This document shows positions 36,013 to 43,065 of a stretch of DNA of 64,000 nucleotides, piece after piece (position 1 is the first letter of the stretch; each line of letters opens with the position of its first letter). This stretch comes from Gammaproteobacteria bacterium (GTDB taxonomy: Bacteria; Pseudomonadota; Gammaproteobacteria; Pseudomonadales; Azotimanducaceae). The notes under the pieces are model-generated. The model searched no databases, had not been told where the DNA came from, and saw only the letters and a program-made list of their open reading frames with translations. Made by a program: the position numbers and the translations under genes. The stretch is from assembly GCA_026707735.1 (NCBI GenBank), contig JAPOWH010000003.1, forward strand, positions 62,001 through 126,000, given 5' to 3'.

Positions 36013-37188
36013 ATGAGCGACTCAAGTCTTTGCAACATACTGGTCGTCGACGACGAGCCCGATCTAGAGGAACTCATGCGCCAACGCATGCGTCGAGAGA
36101 TTCGCCGCGGCTCCTATCGGTTGGAGTTCGCCAGCAACGGTTTGCAAGCCTTGGAAGCCCTTCAAAAGAACCCAGAGATCGAGATTGTCCTATCGGACAT
36201 CAATATGCCGGTCATGGATGGACTGACGTTGCTTGACAAGATTCCGCTAATCAACGACCAAATCAAGGCGGTGATGATTTCTGCCTACGGCGACATGAAG
36301 AACATACGTTCGGCCATGAATAGAGGCGCGTTCGACTTCATCACGAAGCCCGTGGACTTCGAGGACTTGAAGATCACCATCAGTCGTACTACGGAAGCAG
36401 TTCGTGCCAGTCGCCAGCATGTGGAGAACCGGGAGAAACTTCTCAGCATTCAATCGGAACTGGCAACAGCGGCCAAAATGCAGAAGAGCATCTTGCAGAC
36501 GACATTTCCAAGTTCCGATTCGTTCGATGTGTACGCAAGCATGGAGGCAGCTAGAGAAGTCGGCGGCGACTTCTATGACGTGCGAATTGTCAGGCCTCCA
36601 CCATCAGATTTCTTGGGCGTTTGCATTGCCGACGTGTCGGGGAAAGGTGTTCCTGCAGCGCTGTTCATGATGGCAAGCTGGACATTGCTCCGCGGTGCCA
36701 CCATTGGTCATCGCGACCCTTCGAAGGTCGTCGAGGAAGTAAACAACATGCTAGAACAGCAGAACGACAGCATGATGTTCGTAACGTTGTTCTACGGACT
36801 CTACAATCCAGATGACCGAGAATTCCGCTATGTTAATGCGGGTCACAACAATCCCGTGCTGTTCCGCGCCGACGGGTCGGTAGAGGAGTTGGACACAACG
36901 ATGGGCATAGCTCTGGGAATCATGCGCGAAACCCCATTTGCAGAGAATTCAGTAACGCTCAACAAAGGCGACATGGTCTTGCTATATACAGATGGCGTCA
37001 ACGAAGCCGAGACGGGCGATGAGGAATTGTTCGGCATGGACCGACTCATGAACGTCTTCGATGGACGTCCTCCACCGTTGAACGCCAAAGAGGCGATCGA
37101 CGAGGTGTTTCGAAAAGTTCGCGGCTATGTAGGAAACTATCCACAGTCGGACGACATCACGTGTCTAGCAGTGTGTGCGACGAAGTAA
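36013..37188 (+). CDS. Response regulator fused to PP2C-type (RsbU-like) phosphatase
   Basis: 391 residues. The receiver domain (1-125) has the acidic pair D13-D14, phospho-acceptor D62, S90 and K112. A helical linker leads into a SpoIIE/RsbU-type PPM phosphatase (about 170-390) with G-G-D-F-Y-D, D-V-S-G-K-G-V-P-A, T-D-G-V-N-E and S-D-D-I-T-C for the two-metal site. Phosphorylation, probably by the histidine kinase two genes further on (38860), should control dephosphorylation of an anti-anti-sigma (STAS) protein, such as the one at 41130. Its stop overlaps the next start. Confidence 0.92.
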   Translation: MSDSSLCNILVVDDEPDLEELMRQRMRREIRRGSYRLEFASNGLQALEALQKNPEIEIVLSDINMPVMDGLTLLDKIPLINDQIKAVMISAYGDMKNIRSAMNRGAFDFITKPVDFEDLKITISRTTEAVRASRQHVENREKLLSIQSELATAAKMQKSILQTTFPSSDSFDVYASMEAAREVGGDFYDVRIVRPPPSDFLGVCIADVSGKGVPAALFMMASWTLLRGATIGHRDPSKVVEEVNNMLEQQNDSMMFVTLFYGLYNPDDREFRYVNAGHNNPVLFRADGSVEELDTTMGIALGIMRETPFAENSVTLNKGDMVLLYTDGVNEAETGDEELFGMDRLMNVFDGRPPPLNAKEAIDEVFRKVRGYVGNYPQSDDITCLAVCATK

Positions 37189-37610
37189 TGTCATCAAGCT
37201 GTAAAGTCATACTAGAAAACAGGCTGGACGAAATGCAGCGTTTCGTCACTACACTCACCGAGTTTTCGAGAGTCGGCAATCTGCCAGACGACGTAGCCTT
37301 TTCGATTCAACTCGCCATCGACGAATTGTTTACCAATATCGTCTCGTACGGGTACGAAGACGAAAGTGTCCATCAGATCGAGATAAACATGGCTGTGTCA
37401 GACTCTGAAATTCGAGTCGATCTCATTGACGATGCTAAGCCCTTTGATCCCTTGCATGAAGCTGCCGATCCCGATTTGGACGCCTCGTTGGACGATCGCA
37501 GGATTGGAGGCGTGGGGATCCACTTGGTCAAAACCATGATGGACGACATTTCCTACAAGTACGAGAACGAACGCAATCACCTGACGCTAATAAAGAAGTT
37601 TGACGCGTGA
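37188..37610 (+). CDS. RsbW-like HATPase anti-sigma/serine kinase
   Basis: 140 residues. The ATPase N-box is L-A-I-D-E-L-F-T-N-I (N50), the next acidic motif is I-D-D-A-K-P-F-D-P, and the lid has G-G-V-G-I-H-L-V-K. It fits the RsbW/SpoIIAB kinase family, which binds a sigma factor or other target and phosphorylates a STAS protein. ATG at 37188 overlaps the preceding TAA; a GTG at 37161 is less likely. Its stop overlaps the next GTG. No sigma factor gene is nearby, so the output may be another protein. Confidence 0.88.
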   Translation: MSSSCKVILENRLDEMQRFVTTLTEFSRVGNLPDDVAFSIQLAIDELFTNIVSYGYEDESVHQIEINMAVSDSEIRVDLIDDAKPFDPLHEAADPDLDASLDDRRIGGVGIHLVKTMMDDISYKYENERNHLTLIKKFDA

Positions 37611-38872
37611 GGGCATTGCCTCAGGAATTCGTGAGCAAATTGCTTGCGACTCTTCAGTTGGTGCTAGTCATGTTTGCGCTGACTGCCTACGCTCAGACAG
37701 CAGACGACGAATCCAATTCAGGTTCCTCGGTACCGTCTACAACACAAGAACCGCCCGCAGAACCAGTACACGGTATTTACGAAGATCGAGTTGTCTTCGG
37801 ACAATCCTGTGCATTGGAGGGTCTAAATCAAGCTTCCGGCGTGGGGATGAGGCTTGGGTTATTGGCTGCATTCAAAGAAGTCAACGATCAGGGTGGCGTA
37901 CACGGTCGAACAATTGAGCTCAAGACGCTCGACGACGGCTACGAGCCCGAGAAGACGATTGAGAACACGCTTCATCTGATCGAAGTAGAAGATGTGTTTT
38001 CATTGATAGGCGCCGTCGGCACCCCAACATCTCGAGCAGCAGTTCCACTGGCAGAGTCCCATAGGGTGCCCTATGTGGGTCCACAGACCGGCGCGGCGTT
38101 CTTGCGGGTGAACAACCCCTATGTTGTCAATTTAAGAGCTTCGTACGCCCAAGAAACCGAGGAGATGGTCGCATTCCTGACGCAGGAAGGTGGTACTGAA
38201 AAGATTGCCATACTCTATCAGGATGATTCCTTTGGTCGCGCTGGCTACAACGGTGCGAAAGCCGCGATGGAGCGCAGAGGGCTTCGACTTCTCGCCGCTG
38301 GAGTGTACCGACGGAACTCGTTGGACGTACGGACAGCGGTATTGGACATACGCGATTGCAATCCAGACGCGATCATCATGATTGGTAGTTATCAACCGTC
38401 CGCCGAGTTCATCAAGTGGTCGAGAAAGATTGGCATGGATGCGCTCTTCATCAACATTTCCTTTGTCAACAGCAATGCTCTCGCGAAAGCACTTGGCGAC
38501 GAAGGAGGGGGTGTGATGGTTTCCCAGGTGGTGCCGCTGCCTACCGGAAACATGCCGCTGATTGCAAGCTCGTATAGGGCTGCTCTACAAGAGATTGACT
38601 CGGAAGCTAAACCTCAATTCATTTCCTTTGAGGGATATTTGGTTGGACGCCTTGCGATCAGAGGGCTTGAAAAGGCAGGTCGAGATTTAACCAGACCAAA
38701 GTTTTTGCGCTCCATCCGATCCATGGATAACGTCGAAATTGGAGGATTTCGACTCAATTACGTTGACGACAATCAAGGTTCGGACCAGGTATTCATGACT
38801 GTACTCGCTAACGACGGTAGTTATCGAGCGGTGAAGTCACTTGCCGACATTACGCTCCCATGGCGAAGATAA
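37607..38872 (+). CDS. LivK-like periplasmic binding protein
   Basis: 421 residues. A signal peptide (about 1-29, ending T-A-Y-A) is followed by an acidic, proline-rich stretch and a type I periplasmic-binding fold with F-G-Q-S-C-A-L-E-G, G-V-H-G-R-T-I-E-L, L-I-G-A-V-G-T-P-T-S and Y-V-G-P-Q-T-G, as in branched-chain amino acid or urea-type binding proteins. No permease or ATPase follows. The gene is locked between signalling genes, so it probably senses a ligand for the histidine kinase downstream. Its GTG start overlaps the upstream stop. Confidence 0.85.
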   Translation: MRALPQEFVSKLLATLQLVLVMFALTAYAQTADDESNSGSSVPSTTQEPPAEPVHGIYEDRVVFGQSCALEGLNQASGVGMRLGLLAAFKEVNDQGGVHGRTIELKTLDDGYEPEKTIENTLHLIEVEDVFSLIGAVGTPTSRAAVPLAESHRVPYVGPQTGAAFLRVNNPYVVNLRASYAQETEEMVAFLTQEGGTEKIAILYQDDSFGRAGYNGAKAAMERRGLRLLAAGVYRRNSLDVRTAVLDIRDCNPDAIIMIGSYQPSAEFIKWSRKIGMDALFINISFVNSNALAKALGDEGGGVMVSQVVPLPTGNMPLIASSYRAALQEIDSEAKPQFISFEGYLVGRLAIRGLEKAGRDLTRPKFLRSIRSMDNVEIGGFRLNYVDDNQGSDQVFMTVLANDGSYRAVKSLADITLPWRR

Positions 38873-41088
38873 ACTGGAAAGAACTGCTCCGCAAGTTCGT
38901 AAGCCTCAGGCACAAAATCTCTGCCCGTTTAGGGCTTGCGCTGTCAGGCGCAGTGTTCTTGACACTTACCGCCAGTTTCGTGGGCTTGATCTACCTGAAT
39001 CAGATCAACAAGGCTCAGGAAAGAGTCTATGAGGGTAGCATGCCCGACATGGAGGCGGCATTCGCTTTCTCTCTCAAGAGCGCCGAAATCGTAGCTGCAT
39101 CACCACTCTTGACCTCGGCCACGAACGAGGATGAACTTGCGCGAATCCGCGTTGAGGTCGAGGCAGACAAGCAGGAATTCAGGGAGCAACTTACCTCAAT
39201 CCTAGATCGCGGATTGAACGAGTATCTCGTCCTGGAAGTATCCAATGTTGGTGAGACGATGCTGACCAACATAGACACCGTGAGTCTGCTTGCCGCGGAG
39301 AGATTTGATCTTACTGCGGATCTCAATGATCTTCAGACGGAGTTTTCTCTATTGGAAACTACCGTCGAGAATGATTTGATTTCTGCAATCGATGCCCATT
39401 TGTTTTACCTAGTCACGGGCTATCAGAATAGAACCGCGCCCAAAGATTCTTTCGAGACACACTTCACCCTGGATCAGTTCAATCGCTATCGCCACTTGAA
39501 TGAGCTCCGACGCTACGCTAGCAATGGAGTTGAATTGCTGTCGAGTGCGTTGTCGCTGCCGGATTCTCCATTGATCGAGACGCTTAAAGACCGGTTTGAG
39601 ACGAATGAATACGGCGTGGAGCGAACGCTTGGGCAACTCGAGCAGGACGCGCTCTTTGAAACCATCGGTCCAATGTTTGAGAGGCTGACGGAGATTGGAC
39701 TTGCGAACGATGGAATATTTGCGACCAAGTCTGCGCTATTTAACCTCGATGAACAGAAGGAAACGATTTTTGAGGACAACCGGCAACTTGGAGCGCGGCT
39801 TGTAGAGGACATCGAAGAACTCGTACATATGGCACGTTCGGATACCGCGATGGCCGCTGAATCGTCCGCAGCTGCTGTTGCCACGGGTAGGTTGCTTCTC
39901 ATTATCGTCAACATCATCAGCATTGTTGGAGCATTGATCATTTCCCTGTTCTATGTCGGCAACAGAATCTTGCGTCGCCTCGATGCCCTTTCGGAACGCA
40001 TGCGATCAATGGCTGAAGGTGAACTGGAGAGCGAGGTCGTCGTCGATGGCAACGACGAAATCGCGGAGATGGCTCACGCATTGGAAGTTTTTCGGCGACA
40101 CGCGCTTGAGGTTCAACGCCTAAATCTTGTTGAGAAGCTTGCACAGGAGTTGTCCGAGAAAAATGAGGCATTGGCCAGTGCGAACGAGGAGCTTCGAATT
40201 GCGCAAGATCAGATCGTAATGCGGGAAAAACTGGTTGCCCTTGGCGAATTGACGGCGGGAGTCGCTCACGAAATTCGCAATCCCTTGAATTTCATTATGA
40301 ACTTCTCCGAATTGTCGGTCGAGCTTCTGGAGGAATTGGTGGAGGAACTCCTGGAGCCGGACAAACGCGCTGATCCAGATGGAGAGATGGACACGGAGCT
40401 AGTTGAGGAGAACGTTGAGGATTTGACGTCGAACTTGAAGCGAATCCGCGAGCATGGAAATCGAGCAAACCGAATCATTGACGACATGTTGAAGATGGGC
40501 CGCGATACACAAGAATTCGCTGAGTCCGACATCAACGCGCTGCTTGACGAACACGCCAAGCTGGCTTTTCACAGTGCACGCGCTGCCGACAGCTCATTCG
40601 AACTAGATCTTCAATTCGACGTGGACGAAACCATCGAAAAGGTACGGGTAGTTCCACAGGACTTGGGACGAGTGTTCATCAACATGGTGTCGAATGCGGG
40701 GTACGCTGCGAACGAGAAGCTACAGGAACTAAGGAAAGAAGACCCCGAAGCAGAATTCATTCCACAGCTTGTTTGTCGCACTAAGGTGGACGGCGATCGA
40801 ATCCTCATCACCTTCCGCGACAATGGCACCGGAATGCCTCAGTCTGTAATTGACCGCATCTTCAATCCTTTCTTCACCACCAAACCAACCGACAAGGGCA
40901 CAGGACTAGGATTGTCGCTTTCGAATGACATAGTCAGAGAACACGGCGGAACAATCCGGGTTCAATCAGAGCCCGGCGAATGGACGGAGATGGTCGTTGA
41001 TCTACCCTTGGATCCCTCTCAGTTCATGGGCCAAAAGCAGGACGATACCGACGATGATGAAGACGAACTAGATGAGTCTGTCGGTTAG
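38860..41088 (+). CDS. Sensor histidine kinase with large periplasmic domain
   Basis: 742 residues. Membrane helices lie at about 22-46 and 345-368, enclosing a 300-residue helical periplasmic domain. HAMP (about 368-425), a coiled coil and HisKA with H470 (V-A-H-E-I-R-N-P-L-N) follow. The HATPase domain has N-box N-M-V-S-N-A, G1 D-N-G-T-G-M-P and G2 G-T-G-L-G-L-S. The HisKA helix is interrupted by an acidic insert (E-E-L-V-E-E-L-L-E-P and onward). It overlaps the binding protein gene by 13 bases and probably phosphorylates the PP2C-linked receiver. Confidence 0.92.
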   Translation: MAKINWKELLRKFVSLRHKISARLGLALSGAVFLTLTASFVGLIYLNQINKAQERVYEGSMPDMEAAFAFSLKSAEIVAASPLLTSATNEDELARIRVEVEADKQEFREQLTSILDRGLNEYLVLEVSNVGETMLTNIDTVSLLAAERFDLTADLNDLQTEFSLLETTVENDLISAIDAHLFYLVTGYQNRTAPKDSFETHFTLDQFNRYRHLNELRRYASNGVELLSSALSLPDSPLIETLKDRFETNEYGVERTLGQLEQDALFETIGPMFERLTEIGLANDGIFATKSALFNLDEQKETIFEDNRQLGARLVEDIEELVHMARSDTAMAAESSAAAVATGRLLLIIVNIISIVGALIISLFYVGNRILRRLDALSERMRSMAEGELESEVVVDGNDEIAEMAHALEVFRRHALEVQRLNLVEKLAQELSEKNEALASANEELRIAQDQIVMREKLVALGELTAGVAHEIRNPLNFIMNFSELSVELLEELVEELLEPDKRADPDGEMDTELVEENVEDLTSNLKRIREHGNRANRIIDDMLKMGRDTQEFAESDINALLDEHAKLAFHSARAADSSFELDLQFDVDETIEKVRVVPQDLGRVFINMVSNAGYAANEKLQELRKEDPEAEFIPQLVCRTKVDGDRILITFRDNGTGMPQSVIDRIFNPFFTTKPTDKGTGLGLSLSNDIVREHGGTIRVQSEPGEWTEMVVDLPLDPSQFMGQKQDDTDDDEDELDESVG

Positions 41089-41129
41089 ATCCTTTGGGGA
41101 GTTTCGTTCGTCTTTGAAGTTGGAGAGAG

Positions 41130-41480
41130 TTAGGAGACCTTCCTCAAGGCTTCTGCGTGGTCGGACACGATACTGATTATTCGATCAAACCCAGCAATCT
41201 TGATTATTTCAAGTATCGAGTCAGGAACCGAATAAAGCGCAAATTCAACTTTGCGTTGTCCCAACGTCTTGGCAATCATGAGGATTGACCGCAATCCGGC
41301 ACTGCTGATGTAGGAGAGATCTGCCAAGCCAATGACAACACCGCTGTCATCGTTGTCAATTTCAGCCGTTACCGTGGATTCAAACTCGCTGGCCGTCAGG
41401 CCGTCGATACGTCCAGTAACGTTAATCGAGAGGACGTTGTTTTCGCGATTGGCGTCTACTTGTAAAGCTTGGTGGTTAAT
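41130..41480 (-). CDS. STAS-domain anti-anti-sigma protein with ATT start
   Basis: 116 residues if started at ATT 41480. AAGGAG lies 7 bases upstream. The frame is closed by a TAA just ahead, and no ATG, GTG or TTG occurs before L52 (TTG at 41327), which would remove the first strands and helix of the domain. The STAS fold is seen in S-I-N-V-T-G-R-I-D-G-L-T, V-V-I-G-L-A-D-L-S-Y-I-S-S-A-G-L-R-S, with the phosphorylatable serines S57/S58. It fits the partner of the RsbW-like kinase and PP2C phosphatase just upstream on the other strand, with which it is convergent. Confidence 0.8.
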   Translation of the reverse strand: MNHQALQVDANRENNVLSINVTGRIDGLTASEFESTVTAEIDNDDSGVVIGLADLSYISSAGLRSILMIAKTLGQRKVEFALYSVPDSILEIIKIAGFDRIISIVSDHAEALRKVS

Positions 41481-41487
41481 GAGAGTG

Positions 41488-41493
41488 CTCCTT
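41488..41493 (-). promoter_or_regulatory. Ribosome-binding site of the STAS gene
   Basis: On the minus strand this reads AAGGAG, 7 bases before ATT at 41480. Strong complementarity to 16S rRNA makes an AUU start credible. Confidence 0.6.
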
Positions 41494-41621
41494 CGAGTCC
41501 ATTACAGAAGTGCGCGAAAGGAAAATTTGTTGAAAGGTTTTCCTCCCAACTCCCCACTGTTGTTTTTCCAACGGGCGAATTATACGAAATGCACATGACT
41601 CTGCACAATTCATGCGGTTAC

Positions 41622-42218
41622 TCAGTGTTCAATGGATTTGAGCTTGGACTTGGCTTGCGCCAGTTCTTCCGAAGTGTTGACATTGAAGAAGCCTGGCGCC
41701 AAATCCGAAAGATCAGTAGCACTCTTTCCATGGTCGTTTAGCCAATGTTTGACGGCTCCGCCACCGCGCACGTAGAATTCACACAATTCGTCTCGGTTTG
41801 TTTTATTCAATAGCAAACACAGGTTTTGGCGTTGTCCATCAATGGTGGGCACGGCAATCCCATTCTCAAGTGCGTCTTGCTGCAGGCGCGCAACGACGGA
41901 TTCAGGTATGAAAGGGACATCGCCCGGAGTGGTGAATGCCCATTCGGTTTCCACATGGGAAAAGCACTCGTAAAGTCCCGCAAGCGGTCCACGACCAGGA
42001 TCGCTATCGACAACCACCTTATGCCCCAATGCTTCATAAAGTGCAACGTTGCGTGAGCAGGAAACGATCATAGCCCCGACTTGGGTGCTCAAACAATCAA
42101 TCATACAGTCGACAATCCGCTTGCCACCGATATCTATGAGTGGTTTGTCCAGCCCATCCAGACGCGACCCGCGTCCGCCGCAGAGAATGATTGCCGTAAT
42201 GTCTTCGCGGTCAATCAT
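41622..42218 (-). CDS. mobA: Molybdenum cofactor guanylyltransferase
   Basis: 198 residues. The nucleotidyltransferase start I-L-C-G-G-R-G-S-R-L-D-G-L-D-K-P (11-26) and the later G-P-L-A-G-L and T-P-G-D-V-P-F motifs identify MobA, which attaches GMP to molybdopterin to make the bis-MGD cofactor used by formate dehydrogenase. The start overlaps the fdhD stop by 8 bases, and its neighbours are the formate dehydrogenase genes, so it serves FdsA. Confidence 0.93.
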   Translation of the reverse strand: MIDREDITAIILCGGRGSRLDGLDKPLIDIGGKRIVDCMIDCLSTQVGAMIVSCSRNVALYEALGHKVVVDSDPGRGPLAGLYECFSHVETEWAFTTPGDVPFIPESVVARLQQDALENGIAVPTIDGQRQNLCLLLNKTNRDELCEFYVRGGGAVKHWLNDHGKSATDLSDLAPGFFNVNTSEELAQAKSKLKSIEH

Positions 42219-43050
42219 GGATTACGCGATCACCGTGATATTGATTGAACGAATCCTCTCGGAGAAAACCGATTAGCGTAATGTCCTGATCGCGAGCAAG
42301 ATCAACGGCTAATGTTGATGGAGGACCGATCGACGCTACAAATGGTATACCAGCAATGGCCGCCTTCTGCAGCAATTCAAAGCTTGCTCTACCGCTAAGC
42401 AGAAGGCCATGCTCACGCAATTCAGCCACATCCGAGTCGCGGTAGGACCCGATCAGCTTGTCTAGAGCGTTGTGTCTGCCAATGTCTTCTCGAAGCCGAA
42501 CTATAGCGCCGTTTCGATCAAACACTGCGCTCGCATGCAGTCCGCCAGTCCTCTCAAATTCGATTTGGCGCTGGCGCAGTTTGTCCCCAAGAGTCGCTAC
42601 GAACTTAGACGGAATTCGAAAACGTGACGCCGGGCGTCGCGGTATATGGACATCCACAGCTGCTAGTGATACTTTTCCACACACGCCACAGCTGGACGAA
42701 GTATAGAAATGCCGCAGCAGGGATTCGGGATCGAAGTTACAGTCTTCTCTAAGACGTACTACGACCGTGTTGTCGCTACTAGGCGCCGTGGCTTCGCTAC
42801 TGTGTGTGCGTGCGGTTTCTACGTTGGAGAAACTATCGACAATTCCTTCACTTAGGAGGAACCCGTAGGCAAGGTCGAGATCATCGCCTGGGGTTCGCAT
42901 GGTCACCGAGACGCTGCTCTGCTGCAGGCGTCCGTTCTGGTAGTGCTCTATTCGCAGCTCAAGCGGTTCTTCAACTGTCACAAAGTCATTGAAGGCGTGG
43001 CTGTTGGCACCAATCCGTCGGACCGGAACAGTGCGGTGTTGATCGCTCAC
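42211..43050 (-). CDS. fdhD: Formate dehydrogenase sulfurtransferase accessory protein
   Basis: 279 residues. FdhD carries sulfur from the cysteine desulfurase to the molybdenum site of formate dehydrogenase. The conserved C121-G-V-C124 in T-S-S-S-C-G-V-C-G-K, the N-terminal E-E-P-L-E-L-R, and D-I-G-R-H-N-A-L-D-K are diagnostic. Start is 15 bases after fdsA ends, so it is co-transcribed; its stop overlaps mobA by 8 bases. Confidence 0.94.
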   Translation of the reverse strand: MSDQHRTVPVRRIGANSHAFNDFVTVEEPLELRIEHYQNGRLQQSSVSVTMRTPGDDLDLAYGFLLSEGIVDSFSNVETARTHSSEATAPSSDNTVVVRLREDCNFDPESLLRHFYTSSSCGVCGKVSLAAVDVHIPRRPASRFRIPSKFVATLGDKLRQRQIEFERTGGLHASAVFDRNGAIVRLREDIGRHNALDKLIGSYRDSDVAELREHGLLLSGRASFELLQKAAIAGIPFVASIGPPSTLAVDLARDQDITLIGFLREDSFNQYHGDRVIHD

Positions 43051-43065
43051 GGCTCGTTCAGCGAA

